64,000 nt of DNA from NCBI RefSeq assembly GCF_964656455.1, contig NC_135712.1:65353239-65417238 (forward strand), read 5' to 3'. Positions within the stretch are counted from its first letter, which is position 1; every line of letters begins with the position of its first letter. The DNA comes from Halichoerus grypus (Eukaryota; Chordata; Mammalia; Carnivora; Phocidae). Positions 11,640 to 24,640 of this stretch are shown here, in pieces. The notes below the pieces were generated by a model, which ran no database searches, was not told the origin of the DNA, and was given only the letters and a program-made list of their open reading frames with translations. Position numbers and translations under genes: made by a program.

Positions 11640-12370
11640 TTTATTTTATTTTATTTTTCTTCAAGTTTTTATTTAAATTCCAGTTAGTTAACAGTGTAAT
11701 ATTAGTTTCAGGTATAGTATTTAGTAATTCATCACTTACATACAACACCCAGTACTTATCACAGCAAGTGCCCTCCTTAGTACCCATCACCCATTTAACC
11801 CATTCCCCACCCACCTCCCTTCTAGTAACCCTTAGTTTGTTCTCTATAGTTAAGAATCTGTTTTCTGGTTTTCCTCTCTTTTTTTCCCCCCCTCTGTTCA
11901 TCTGTTTTGTTTCTTAAATTCCACATGTGAGTGAAATCATATAGTATTTGTCTTTCTCTGACTGACATTTCACTTATAATACTCTCTAGTTTCATCCATG
12001 TCATTGCAAATGGCAAGATCTCATTCTTTTCTTGGCTGAGTAATATTCCATTGTGTGTGTGTGTGTGTGTAATCTTTATTCATTCACTGGTTGATGGACA
12101 TTTGGGTTCTTTCCATAATTTAGCTATCGTTAAAAAGAAATGTAGTACAGGGGCGCCTGGGTGGCTCAGTTGTTAAGCGTCTGCCTTCGGCTCGGGTCAT
12201 GATCCCGGAGTCCTGGGATCGAGCCCCGCATCGGGCTCCCTGCTCGGCGGGAAGCCTGCTTCTCCCTCTCCCACTCCCCCTGCTTGTGTTCCCTCTCTCG
12301 CTGTGTCTCTCTCTGTCAAAAAAAAAAAAAAAAAAAAAAAAATCTTAAAAAAAAAAGAAATGTAGTACAT
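11640..12370 (-). repeat. L1 3' end, antisense, interrupted by a SINE
   Basis: T-rich start, then antisense L1 3'UTR (gtgccctccttagtaccc, cacccacctcccttc), then the antisense 3' end of ORF2 (gagtaatattccattgtg near 12040). Contains a short (GT)n run at about 12052-12070. The Can-SINE at 12150-12351 interrupts it. Confidence 0.85.
12150..12351 (+). repeat. Can-SINE, sense, young-looking
   Basis: Complete copy starting ggggcgcctgggtggctcag with a pure A tract of over 20 bases in its tail. Perfect 18-bp duplication aaaaagaaatgtagtaca at 12132-12149 and 12352-12369. Low divergence and the pure A tract suggest recent insertion. Confidence 0.96.
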
Positions 12371-13600
12371 TGTGATATTGGAACAAGGGGATACAAAATG
12401 ACCAATAGATCTAAATGGATATTCCAGAAATGGTTCAGACATTTGATGTAATTTTTGGATATTTTAGAGAAGATGTTTTAGGACATAATAAACTATTGAA
12501 TAAATGGTGTTGAACAATTGGCTAACCATTTTGAAAAAAAGGAACCTACCTTACACCATTCACAGAAATAAATTCCAGATGGAGAAAATATGTAAATGTT
12601 AAAATCACAACTCAGAAAGTTTTAGAAGAAACTATAGGAAATGGGTTTTTACTGTGAAGTAGGGACATCCTTGGGCAAGACATAAAACCTGAAAGCTTTA
12701 AGGAATATACCATAACAAGACAATCATGATAAGAGACAGACAAGATATTTGCTTACATATATAGTAGGCAAATAATAAACATGCAAAATATATAGGAACT
12801 TGTACTAAATCCTCATCTCTCTTAATAGGAAATCAATAGATAACGTCTAATTAATATATCAAGAAATGGCAATATAAACATATTTAGAAATATGGGAGTA
12901 AGTCTACTAGAAAAGACAATTATAAGAGTTGAAAATGTGGTTGCCCCTTACCTCTAGAGAGCAGAATTTGGCTGCTGAGAGGAGGAAATGGCCTCACTAA
13001 TAATTACTAGGGAAATGCATTATCCCATTTTTTCCACATCAGACTGGCAAAATATTAAAAATATTAATAATATCAGGAATGGAAAATATTAATAATTGAG
13101 AAATGGATATCTAGATACTGTAGTAGTAGGTATATATACCAGTATAAGCAATTTGGCATTATCACCATTTAAAACATATATTCATTATGATTTAGAAAAT
13201 TCATTTCAGATGTCTATCCTATTTATATGATCAAGGGGCAAAATACTGAAATCAGCCTAAAGTTCAATTAATAGAAAATTGAATAAATGAATGCTAATAT
13301 ATTCACACAGTAGAATGCTGTACTGATATGGAAAGTTCTTTAAGCCACGATTTTTAAAAGAAAAGTTGCAGAACAATAAGCACGCTATAAAACCACTTGA
13401 AAATGCATTTGTATTTTTATTATATATTCAAATACCCAAGAAAAAAGTCCTAAAAGTATATGTACAAATCTGGGGAGGATACTGGAAATTGGAACTGGGG
13501 AAAATGATCAAAGGTATTATTTCCTTTGTGTTCAAATTTTTATGAAAGAATATAATGTGTTAATTATGTAATTAAAAATTAAAAGGAATGCAAAATAAAT
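12371..13600 (+). repeat. Old L1 (L1M/HAL1-like), sense
   Basis: Decayed ORF2 3' sequence: aataaattccagatggag, a cataaaacctgaaagcttt block, then the ctcactaataattactaggg block, in sense order through to about 13600. Confidence 0.65.
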
Positions 13601-13604
13601 TAGT

Positions 13605-13690
13605 ATTAGAGTCAGAAGACTATATGTTTGAATTGTGGCTCTACTACTTATTAGCATATAATCTTGAATAAATCATTTGACTTCTTGTAG
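13605..13690 (+). repeat. MIR fragment, sense
   Basis: tgtggctctactacttatta followed by aataaatcatttgacttc matches the MIR core in order. Short and diverged. Confidence 0.55.
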
Positions 13691-14930
13691 GCTAGTTTTT
13701 CCATCAATAGCCTTTTGACACATAGAAGTTTTTTATTCAACTTTATCAGTCTTTTCATTTGATTCTTGCATTTTGTTTCTTATTCAGTAAATCATTTCTT
13801 CCTGAGGTAAAATATAATCCTTTTTTTTAAAAAAATCAGTTTTAAGGCTTTCCATTTCATAATTAGATTTTAACCTAAATAAAATTTATTTTATGTTGGT
13901 TTGGGATAAGGGATACTTATGTTTTACATATAAATAATTCATTTATTGAATAGTCATTTCAGTTACCACTGATGTATAAGAACATCTCACGCATATATCA
14001 GTTCCCATATTTGGATGGGTCTTTTTCTGGACTTTTTCCTCTGTTGCATTGATATGTTTATTTACTATTGTACTTTTACTACATTTTATTAGAAATAACT
14101 AATAAAAGTTGCAGAAAATATCTTGTTATCTGTTAGGCCTGACCCTTCTCCCTTCTCCATCTTGGCTTTTTCTGATTATCTATAGTACTATATACATTTT
14201 AGAATCAGTTTATCAAGTTCTATGTAAATCCCTCCTGAAATTTTGTTTGAAACTTAGACATACTGATTAGAAAAAATTTACTTCATTAAGATACTAATGT
14301 TCCATCTATAAACATGATATATTTCCTTTGGTTTTCTTACCTTTTTCTATATAGCTTTGTAACTTTTTGCACAAAATTCTTACATATCTTTTGTTAGCTT
14401 AATTCTAAGTACTTTATAGTTTTTATTGCTCCTGTGAATTAATTTTCTTAAATTTTAATTTTAATTAATTTTAGTGTATAAAATATTGATTTTGTTATTT
14501 TATATTCCTTGCATCACCAAATGTTCTGTTTATAAAAGCTGTTCTTGGATTATCTGGAATAGTCTACATATAAAAGTATAGAAAATGTAGACAAATTTTG
14601 TTTCTTCCTTTCTAAATTTATATATTTTTATATATATATTTGTTTTGTTGGATAGGAATCCAGTGCAGTGTTGAATATAAATGGTTTTAATGGGAACTTT
14701 CTTTTATTTCCAACTGCAAACAAAATGTCTCCCAAGATTTCAACATTAAGATGTTTGCTACATACAGGTTGTTGGTTGAATGCTTTAATGAAGTTAAAAA
14801 GTTTCCACCTATTTCCAATATTCTAAGAGTTTTAAATTATAGTGTTGAATTTTATTGAATGCTTTTCTACATGTATTGAGATATGTTTTGTGCTAATCTC
14901 AGCCTATTGTTAATGATGCTATGGTCTAGA
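13690..14930 (-). repeat. Old L1 (L1M-like) ORF2, antisense
   Basis: Reads as reverse L1 ORF2: tttgttagcttaattctaag near 14392, aatccagtgcagtgttgaat near 14657, ttattgaatgcttttctac near 14852. Confidence 0.6.
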
Positions 14931-14934
14931 AATA

Positions 14935-15450
14935 CTTGGGGACACTCAGTTGGGCCTGAGGCCAGCCCCCACAGACATTTCCCTTTTTCAGAGCCAGTGT
15001 TGTGGTTTGACCAGCCTCTTGGTTCTTATAATGGCCAAGATGCACCTCAGCAACAACCATCAGGGAACTTTGAAAAACAAAGTTTATTATTCACAAGTCT
15101 TAGAGGGTACACAACATGTTTGGGGCCACTCAGTGAAGTCATGGGTAGAGAAAGAGTGAGATAGAGTACATGGACCTGGGGTTCTGCTTTTATTGGGGTT
15201 GAGAGTGGGGTGCCTAGGGTTTCACATGTTCACTTTATTTGTGAATTTAAAACATTAGAGCAGAATTAAAGTATGGTAAGGCAAAAGTAAGCTGTCAATC
15301 AAATTGTCAAAGGGGAACTTCATGGATGGGGCAGCCTGGCTTTTTATCTAATAATGTAGCTGACAATGTATTTATTCAAGATGGATGTCTGAAGAGAGGA
15401 TGCCTCAGCAATCAAAAGCTTAATGTCAGGCACATATATTACAATCCAAA
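14935..15450 (-). repeat. Putative solo LTR, antisense
   Basis: Not L1 or SINE. On the minus strand it has an LTR-like layout: a GC-richer block, an AATAAA-type polyadenylation signal within gtgaataataaactttg (15081-15097 reversed), then a ttgctgaggtgcatcttgg block. Family not identified; LTR edges and duplications were not found. Confidence 0.4.
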
Positions 15451-16395
15451 AAGCTGACTCTCAGATACTTACACTAGAAATGACTATTCCTTAATTTGTT
15501 AATTTGTTGAAATGTTAATGGATTTTCTCATTTTAAAAATTTTACATTTCTGGTATAAATTCAACTTGGAAAAGACAAATTTTCATGGAGGTTTGGTGGT
15601 GAAGTGAAAGAAGGAACAAATTACTTATGTTAAGGTTTATACTAAAACAGCATAGTATCAAGGAATTAGAAAATAGACCATCCTCTAAGATAACATTTAC
15701 TAAAGAAACTGTGCATAAGTATATCAAATTGAAGAGGGTGCTCTTCTACTGAGAGGTACCTATATTGGACATAATATTGTATATATCTCCTTGAATTCTC
15801 TCAGCCTTGTTTGTCTCCCAAATTCTTAACTGTTTGCTTCATCTCAGTTTTGGCAGGATTAATCAGCTTCATACAGTACTATTTCCTTAAGTTGACTGGC
15901 TATGCCAAGTCTAAACTCCACCCTTTAATTCTGGATTCAGATAATGTGCCATACTATAAGGCATGAGATCTGGCTTCCTCAGTGGCTCCCAAAGGGGTCA
16001 AATGATACAACTCTGAAGTGAGGGGGTGTTAATTTACCATAGAGAAAACCTTGACCAATACTGACAAGAAATAAAATTCTCCTTTCCTTCCTCCCTGTGG
16101 TTGGGCTATTCTGAATTATGGTTTTTCCACATAAGCTGTTAGAGACATCCAGCAAGGCCAAGCAGATACACCTGTTAACTGATTGGCTGTGCCTCTTTTG
16201 CTTTTCCCTATGAAATACTGATTAGTATGATGATATATCATCTTACTTTTACTTCTTTGCTTTACTTCACTTTTCCTTTATTATTACAGCCCTGAGATTG
16301 CACTTCTCAGTGAAACATTAGCACCTAAGCCTAGCCTCAGCCTGTTTTCTACAGAACCCTGGTTAAGATAATAGTTATCAGAATTGTTCTAGTTG
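15450..16395. other. Intron, possibly retroviral flank
   Basis: The stretch 15760-16370 is less AT-rich and has promoter-like and pyrimidine-rich blocks that would fit an old LTR of the retroviral relic downstream. No diagnostic match was seen, so it is left unassigned. Confidence 0.3.
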
Positions 16396-16618
16396 AGAGA
16401 TTGGAAACTACAGCCAATGGCATAAATCTGGCTTGATGCCTGTTTTTGTGAAACAGTTTATTGGGACACAGTCATGTTCACCATTAACATACTGTCTGCG
16501 GCTGCTTTCTAACTACAACAACAAAGCCAAGCAGTTGTGACAGAGCTATAAAGCCTGCAAAGCCTAATATATTTACTATCTAGCCCTTTACAAAAAAAGT
16601 TTGCTGACTCCTAGATTG
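16395..16618 (-). repeat. Non-autonomous hAT-type DNA transposon remnant
   Basis: Contains the pattern atctggcttgatgcctgttt, tttattgggacacagtcatg and tagccctttacaaaaaaag followed by tttgctgactcc. This is the familiar MER-class element whose ends read as a question about ratios of filler text in reverse complement; a second copy is at 21875-22031. Confidence 0.6.
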
Positions 16619-16869
16619 TAGACCCTCAGGATGGGACTTTGGACTTGAATTGTCTCCTATTTAAAATTAAAGAACCCATCGAAGGTGCCGAGTGAAGTGG
16701 TATTATCATGCAGTGACATCACAATTACTTAAATAACCTCCTATGATTAATTGGGAAAGGAACTGATGGAAAGGTAAGACAATTGGCGATCAAGTACTAT
16801 GGTGTTTAACTGATAAAGGGCAATGATGATTTTAATGATGATGGAAAAAAACAGCTTCCTTTGATGCCA

Positions 16870-17365
16870 CTTGTATTATTTTCTATTCTGATATAAATTA
16901 TAACAAATTTAGTAGTTTGAAACAACACAAATGTATTATCTTACAGTTTTGTAGGCCAGAAGTCCAATACAGGTCTGACTGAGCTAAAAATCAAGATTTT
17001 TGACAGGGTTTCACTCCTGTCTGGTAGCTCTAGAGGAGAATCTATTTTCTTGCCTTTTTCAGCTTTTATAAACTGTACACATTTCTAGGTTTGTAACTCC
17101 CTTCCTCCATCTTTAAAGATAACATAGCATCTCTTTTTAACCATAGCTGGGAGAGGTTCTCCACTCTTAGGGACTCATGTGATTTGATTGGGACTACCTG
17201 GATAATCTAGGATACTCTCCTCATCTCAACAAATCTTAATTACAACTGAGAAGTCTTTTCTTTTTTTTTTTTTTGTCATTTAAGGTAATATGTTATATTA
17301 TTTAATATATTTATATTAGGGCATAGACATCTTTGGTGGGCATTATTTTGCCTACCAAATCACTG
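16870..17365 (-). repeat. MLT1-type LTR (ERVL-MaLR), antisense
   Basis: Reverse MLT1 pattern: gtagtttgaaacaacacaaa, ttacagttttgtaggccag, tgtgatttgattgggacta, ending catctttggtgggcattat. An old solo LTR. Confidence 0.7.
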
Positions 17366-17599
17366 GAGACTGTATGAAAATAATATGATTAACTCAGAAC
17401 AGTTAATTACTGATTTAAGGCATGTCAGAGGCTCTTTAAGGAAGCTTTAAAGGAACTCTTCCTGCAGCTCCAGGGCAGACTGTGCTAAAAATAGGCCTGT
17501 TTATAAAGAGCTAAATACATAGTTTGATAGGTCTTATTTGTTAAAGTCAAAGCCCTGATAAGAAAAGAATGTGACCCTGACTCCTGGTATATTCAATTC

Positions 17600-18145
17600 C
17601 TAGCATGGCCATAACAAAATTCTATATACTGGGTGACTTTAAACAACAGAAATTTATTATTTCTGTTTGGAGGCCGGAAGTCCAAAATCAAGATCTTTGT
17701 CAGGCCATCCTCCCTCTCAAGGCTCTAGGAGAGAGTCCTTCCTTGCCTCTTCCAGCTTCTGGTGGCTCCTAATGTCCTTTGTTTTGTGGCAGCATAACTC
17801 CAGTCTTCCTCTGTCTTCGCATGACCTTCTTCTCTATGTCTCTGTGTCCTCTCTTCTTTTACAAGGACCCCAGTCATTGGTTTTAGGGCCTATCCTAAAT
17901 CAAGCATGATTTCAGCTCAAAATTATTTTTTTGAGATTTTATTTTTAAGTAATCTCTCCACCCAACGTGGGGCTCAAACTTACAACCCTGAGATCAGAAG
18001 TCTCATGCTTCACTGACTGAGCCAGCCAGGCACACCTCATCTCAAAATTCTTAACAAATTACATCTGTAAAGACTCAATTTCCAAATAAGGGCACATTTT
18101 GAGACTCTGCGGGGACATTATTCAACCACTAAACCTGAGATACAG
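17600..18145 (-). repeat. MLT1-type LTR, antisense, split by a SINE
   Basis: Starts gcatggccataacaaaattc, continues aaacaacagaaatttatta and acaaggaccccagtcattgg, and after the SINE resumes with taacaaattacatctgtaa and ccaaataagggcacattttg. The two halves are contiguous in the LTR model. Confidence 0.75.
17925..18038 (-). repeat. Truncated Can-SINE, antisense
   Basis: Short, older variant: gagattttatttttaagtaa to actgactgagccagccagg, lacking the CT-rich part. Imperfect flanking repeat ctcaaaatt at 17916-17924 and 18041-18049. Confidence 0.8.
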
Positions 18146-18149
18146 AAAT

Positions 18150-20098
18150 TTGTGTATATAAGCCTGAAAATATTGTAAAACCCACCCTCTCCAATTTCCT
18201 TGAAACTTCCTGGCCAGCAGAAGTACCTCTTGCAATATTTCCAGAGAATGGTTTCTCATTTTCTAGAAGACTGTAAATGACCAATGAAATGAGGTAGTTT
18301 TCTTGCCTGATGGTGTTTATTTACCCTCACAAGATCAACCTTCAATTCCATTACCGCCAGGCCAATAACCAGAATCAGATCTCAGATTTAAGCACAGCCT
18401 AAAATATAAGTGTAAGTTTTCCTCCAGGAAGAAATAGGCACTACATGGGAACCCTCTCCTCATCAAATGAATTTAGGACCTGGATAATACTAACAGTACA
18501 TCAAGTGTTTAAGAATGCTTTTTAAGGGTTTGATCATACGGGTTACATAGAGGAGAGTTCATTTACATGGGGGCACTCAACCATAATTTGAGACAATGCT
18601 TTGAGAAAGGACACCTGGATCTGATCCTAATCATTTGTTGGGATGGCCCCTTGAAGATGGACTTAACAAAGGTACATGGTAAATAAAGTACAGAGGCTAG
18701 GATTTTTTGGTACAATATTAAAGAAGGGGTCAGAAAACAGGGAGATGAAAACATTAAAATGGATATATTATATTCGTCCTGGCACCTCACCTCCTGACTT
18801 CCTAGAGGGTTCTTAAGGACATTGTCTTCACTTAACCTAATAAGGAGTGCTCGGGAAAGATGAGTACAAGTATATTTGAGAAGTTTGGTAGGGGTTGTCC
18901 CTTTTTTGGCTTTTGTTAACAGTAAGAGATGATGGCAGAGATCCAGGCTCTGTAGTATCTATGGGGATTAATATCATGGATTGGTAGAGGCCAGATGGTA
19001 ATATTCGACCATCTGGCAATATGAACATAATTGCCATAACAAGCAGTAAGCCTGGATGGCAATGCAGAAATCTATGGTAATAGCTAATGTATCATGCTGT
19101 TTCTAGGAGCAAAATTAGGTGAGCAGGTGACTGGGATGTTGTTTGATTTGCATAATCAGAAAAAAAATCAGCTCTTGACATTGACCACCAAAGAGGAAAT
19201 TCATAGCACTTCATCAGGTTTCCAGGTATAAGCCAGCTCACAGATCTAGAGCCCACTGATAGAAAGGGAGAGGCCAGTTGCCTCTGAGAAAGGACCCTGA
19301 AGTGCTTCCATAAGTACATATAGTAGTTATGGAAGCATCTGTGGTCATTTGCAGAAGTAACTGTTTACTTTTCTAGTACTGTTAACTATAGGGTTGGAGC
19401 TGTCATTAATACCAAAAGATCCAAAAAGCGTGATCCTCCAGTTAGAGTCATGGCATATGGAACTTTGTAACTAGGTGATAAATGATGTTTTGACCCAAGT
19501 GTATCTCATAGTAGGTCCAATGGGTATTCAGACTCACCCAGTTATTTTACACCACAATTGTATAATCTGTATAGATATGCACAGAGGCTGGCATAATTCT
19601 CTTACTGGTTTTCTGACATTGGAATTAGAGCCATTACAATTGGAAGAGACAAATGGAAACTCCTAAAACTTGTCTCTCCTTGCCATGATTATAAACAAAA
19701 GCCAGGATGTATTTCTGGGGGAGTTGCAGAGATTAGCACAATTAGACTTGAATGATGCAATAGTAGATCCTTGTTGAATTCCATTTTCTGGGCTCTGCAT
19801 AAAACAAGATGGATTGATCTTGGTGTTGATAGACCACTGTAAAATTAACCAAGTGATTGCCCCAATGACAGCTGCTTTGCTGTGGATACTTCTACAGGTG
19901 CAGACCAATATCAGGCTGTCTCCTGATAAACAATTGTTTAGTGAACTCTTTTTTCTCAGTATATCAGCAGAGAAGATCAAAAGCTTTTATAGAAAGGGAA
20001 AGCAGTATAACTTCCTAATTTTTTCCCAGGACTATGTTATTTTTTATATTCTGTCATAGTTCTAAGGAAACTTGATTGTCTTGACAGTCTTTAGAAAG

Positions 20099-20135
<37 letters not shown>

Positions 20136-21090
20136 TTCATTTTCTTTATTATATAATACTAATTGGATCTGGTGAGCAAAAACGGGCAAGTACCTCTGTA
20201 GCTAACAAGATTCGTGTCAGAGTGTGGGAAGATTCCATAAAGATCTAGAACCTTGTCTTATATGTGATGATTTTGAGAGTTTAATGGTCTGGGGCATGCA
20301 GGGGTATCTCCTCTAAGGTAAAACATAAGCTTTTGTACTTCTCTTTGCTAAGAAAGTGTCATATCATTTGATGGTTTTGGATTTAGATAATAGTATACAA
20401 TGTCTTCAAAATTACTGTTTCAAATCATTTTTTAAGATTATCCAAAAAGTCTGCTGGTTTTAAGTGGGACCTAGAGATGAAAGGGCTCTTCACTAAGTCC
20501 AAGCTGCTTTGCAGGCCCCCTTACCACTTGGTGCCTATGATCTGATGGAGCTTAATGTATCTGGTAGATAAGAATGGTCTGTTGGAAAGCCCGATAAGAA
20601 AGTCACAACAGCTGTTCTCCATTTTCAAAGCAACTCCTGGTATGCTAGTGAGTTCTTGTAGAGATTGAACACCTAACCATGGGACATCAAATGATAATGT
20701 AACCTGAGCTATCCATTATGAATTAGATGTTATAATACTCACTGAGTCATACAAATGGGTGAGGGAACTGACAAACCATTTTATAGTCAAAGTGGTTTAT
20801 TCAGGAAATCAGCCTTCAGTTGTCTAAAAGGCATAATTAGATAAATGGAGGTCCTAGAATTCCATCTGTTGCAACAATGCCTTTTGCTCAACCCACATAT
20901 ATGGTCTCATGGGGTGGGGATCGAATACCTAAAACCAACTGATGGGGGACAGAATTTAGACTTGCCTCACATGTCAGATGATTGGTTGGTATTATCTAGA
21001 CACTGACTACTACTCAATTACATCTCCACTTAGGGGTGATCTTGAGTGATCTGATGAAGAAAAATCCTGATCCCCAAGCAATATAATTGA
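18150..21090 (+). pseudogene. Degraded endogenous retrovirus, internal region with pol remnants
   Basis: Relic of a retroviral pol region in sense orientation, broken by many stops and frameshifts. Recognisable pieces, in pol order, are a protease tail and linker at about 19480-19740, the reverse transcriptase palm region at about 19750-20100 (KINQVIAPMTAAL and KGKQYNFLIFSQDY are readable), the catalytic-box region just after the GATA microsatellite at about 20137-20170 with the aspartates lost (LYYIILIGSGEQ), a connection segment to about 20450, and an RNase H-like segment near 20640-20720. Upstream 18150-19400 may be gag/protease but is not readable. It cannot encode an active protein. Class assignment (ERV1 or ERVL-like) is left open. 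Confidence 0.65.
20099..20137 (+). repeat. (GATA)n microsatellite
   Basis: About nine GATA units, apparently expanded inside the retroviral pol relic. Confidence 0.97.
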
Positions 21091-21099
21091 TTGTGCATT

Positions 21100-22430
21100 T
21101 CATATAGAGAGTGAAACACAATAATAAAAAATCTGAAAGCAAAAATTCCTTTCCACTTGGAAATTTAAAGACTCTCATTAAATAACTATTAGGTCAAGTA
21201 GAAAATACAAACCAAAATTGAAGAATATATAAAAATTAACAATATTGTAGTACTACCTATGAAATATGAAATATAATTTCTATGAAATATAATTAAAACA
21301 ATTATAAAATAATACATAGCATTTAATACTTATGTGAATAAAAGTTAGAAATTTAAATAAATTCAATATGAAACAAAAAACCTAGAAAAAGAACAAGAAA
21401 ATAAAGCAAAAGGAAGCAGGAAGGAAATATAAAGATAAAAGTGGAACTTAGGGAGTTCTCCTGTTTTTAAGGTGTCTTCTAAATTAATCAATATGCTGGT
21501 TCTTTGCATAGAACATAAACAAAATACGCAAACTACTATCTGGCCTGATGAAGAAAAATAGGGGAAAACAAAGTTACACAAATGACACACAAAACAAGAA
21601 GAAATACACTAAAACTAAGGAAATTTTTAAACATCCAAATTAAATTATTTTACACAACTCTAGCAGATACATTTAAAATCATAGGCAAAATTGGTAATTT
21701 CCCAGGGAAATAAATTTATCATCATTGACACCAATAGAGACAGAAAGTTTAAGAAAATGAGGAAGTTATTTAATTACTATGCACAAATAAAAGTACCAGA
21801 CCCAAATAGTTTTACAGGGAAATTTTACTAAATTTTTAAGTACTATTATAATACAATGCTACATCAACTATTCTAAAGCAGGGGTTGCCACTGTGGCCTG
21901 TGGGACAAATCTGGCCTATTTCCTATTAGTGTAAATAAGTTGTTTTTATTTTTGTTTTTTTGAGATTGTGTAGTCTGGAAAGTGTAAGATATTTACTGTC
22001 TGTCCCTTTAGAGAAAAAGTTTACCAACCCCTGTTCTGAGTAGTTTAAGAAAAGAAAGTATTAAAATTGTTTTTATTTAATAAGTTACAACTAAGCCTGA
22101 AAAAAGTTTCACAGAGGAAAACACGGATTTATTGAATTTATTAATATCAATGGAAAAGTTTTAAATAAAATATCCTATAGGACACAGTCTCCAAAAGCAT
22201 ATTCAAAAACAAACACTGATGAATGGTGTTTTATTCAAGGGTTACAAGGATAGATACTATGAGAAAATCCATCAATACAGTTTGTGATTAACAGATCTAA
22301 GGAAAAAAATTATGATCATCTCCATCGATGCTGAAAATGTCTTTGAATACAGTTTAACATCCACAGTATTTCCACTTTTGACAATGGAAGACTATCCTAT
22401 TTCAGATCAGTCCTTCCACTGGGAAAACTA
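21100..22430 (+). repeat. Old L1 (L1M-like) ORF2, sense, split by a DNA transposon
   Basis: Sense ORF2 relic: aaaagtaccagacccaaata then gttttacagggaaattttac near 21790-21830, resuming after 22035 with a tccatcgatgctgaaaatgt block near 22321. Precedes an ORF1-like segment, so it is a separate element from the L1 that starts downstream. Confidence 0.6.
21875..22031 (-). repeat. Short hAT-type DNA transposon remnant
   Basis: Inverted ends caggggttgcc (from 21879) and ccaacccctg (to 22034). Adjacent bases ttctaaag and ttctgagt could be a decayed 8-bp target duplication. Same family as 16395-16618 with the middle deleted. Confidence 0.65.
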
Positions 22431-24354
22431 CAAAATCTGGACAAAATATTTTTGAAAATCTATTTGAGGGCACCAGAGAGTGCCCAAGGCAGTGAAGATT
22501 TGTAAGCTCTTGATTCCACAGAAAGACACGCAGAAACACTTGCCACAATTTTCCCTTCTAGGGATTTTCCTATTTGAAAAGAATGCTAAGATATTGAGTA
22601 ACCAAACAGAGTTATTGGCTGAGAGGCTAAGCAAAATTTTCTGCAGTTTTAGGGCACAGAAGAGTAATGTGGATGAGAAAAGGAGTTCAGGGCAAGCCAA
22701 AAATAAAGTCTCTGATAATCACTCTAAGCTTTCAGTGTGGCTCCAAAGGGATATACCCTACAAATAAGGTTGAACTGGAAATAAACTAGTCCTTTAAATA
22801 ACTGAAATTTTTCTTAACATTATCTGAATCCTTTTTGGGATTAAGTTGGTCTGCCTTAGTCTAGCTGACTGATAAAATCATAAATTCTTTATGGAAGAAG
22901 AAAACATCACCCAGAGCTTTTATTTATCACTACATTTCTCCCATACTTATCCTCGATACTGAAAGTAAAAATAACATGGTATATTAAATGATCAGAATTC
23001 ACCAGAAACCAAGAGAACAGATAGTAAGTACAGATAGGCCAACAGGAAATTCAAATAGCAGTTACCAAATGTGGACTTTAAAATAAGTGTGATTGAAATG
23101 TTTAATAAATAAAAATGATGGAGTTTTCAGCAGAAAAATGAAAAGTATAACAGAAAACAAAATAACTGGTTGTAAATAGATGAAGAGAGAATTAGTGACC
23201 TGGGAGATAGGTCAGAAGAAAATATCCAAATGAAAGTATGGTAAGCCAAAAGGATGAAGAGCATTTGGGACATAATGAAATGTGGAATATATATGTAATT
23301 AGAGTCCTGGAGGAAGAAAAAGAGAATGTGACAGCAGCAATATTTGAAGAATGAATGGATGATAATTTTTCAAACTGATGACAGATACCAAAATCTAAGA
23401 TGCACTACAGACTCAAAGAAAGCTTAACAAAAAGTAAATTTCACCTAGGCATATCAAAGACAAAGAGAATAATATTAAAAGCAGAGTATAGGAAAAAAAA
23501 GACTAACAGCAGACATCTTAACAGAAAAATGGGAAATGAGGACAATTGAGTGATCATTTCAAGGTACTGACAGAAAAAAGCACCTACAGAAAAAAATTCT
23601 ATGCTCTACAAAAATACCCTTAAAAAACATATCATGAAATTATAGCAACTTAACATAATTTGCAATAATAAATAGCAAATCTGCTCTAATGAAAAAACTA
23701 TAATTCTCTATGGGAATGAAATTGATTATAAAAGAACACAGATGTAGGAGGAATAAAGAACAATTATGGGTAAATCTAGGGAATATTTTATAAAAATAGT
23801 AATTACTTCTGGGAGTATAATACATTGAAAAATAATATACATTTAAGTTAAAAATAGTCAAAAGTGGGGATAAAATCTGTTGAATCAAAGTTCCAAGGTT
23901 CTTATAGCTTCCAAAAAGTAACACAAGTACTAATTTATATTATAGTTTGATAAGTCATAAAAACATTTTATATTCATGTGGGTAATAAAGAATAATAAAC
24001 ATATGTATATGGATAAGTTAATAGGGAACTGAGATAACAAAAAATTATTAACCCAAAAGAAAACAAAAAAGGAAAAAATAACATTAAACAGATTGGGCAA
24101 ATATAAAATAAGCAGATAGATTTGCTCTAAAGTATGACAGCAATTATATTAAATGTAAACAAATAGGCTAAAGATAGTAATTTTCAGACTGTGTTAAAAT
24201 AGTGATATGTTGTTACAAGAGACATATTTTTAATCTTAAGGTTATAGAAAAGTTGAACGTAAAAGGATAGGAAAAGATATAGCATGAATACCCTAAGCAA
24301 AAACAAAAACAAAAAACTGGTGTGGCTATAGTAATATCAGACAAAGTAGATGCC

Positions 24355-24640
24355 TTAGTTCAGGTTGCTATAACAAAAATACCATAGATTGGATGGCTTA
24401 AACAATATTTATTTCTCATAGTTCTGAGGCTGGAAAGAGCAAGATTAAGGCACTAGCAGATTTGGTGTCTAATGAGGGTCCAGATTCTAGATGGCCTTCT
24501 TCATAGTGTGTCTTCACACAGTAAAAAGGGAAAGAGAGCTTTCTAGAGTCTCTTTCATAAGGGCACTGCTCCTCTTCTTTAGTGTTCCACCTTTAAGATC
24601 AAATCACTTGCCAAAGGTTCCACTTCCTAATTCCACCACA
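24355..24640 (-). repeat. MLT1/MST-type LTR, antisense
   Basis: Pattern aggttgctataacaaaaata, ggatggcttaaacaatattt and ctcatagttctgaggctgg. Inserted in the old L1 ORF2. Confidence 0.65.

Noticed and set aside
9994..12369. CRISPR-like regular direct repeats
   Set aside because: Repeated blocks are SINE copies and their target duplications, and the DNA is mammalian.
16870..18145. Possible coding exons with blocks such as acaaggaccccagtcattgg
   Set aside because: Two MLT1-type LTRs in reverse account for the sequence, one split by a SINE.
16395..22034. Recent retroviral insertion with matching LTRs
   Set aside because: No two similar LTR sequences were found around the pol relic, and the frames are heavily decayed.
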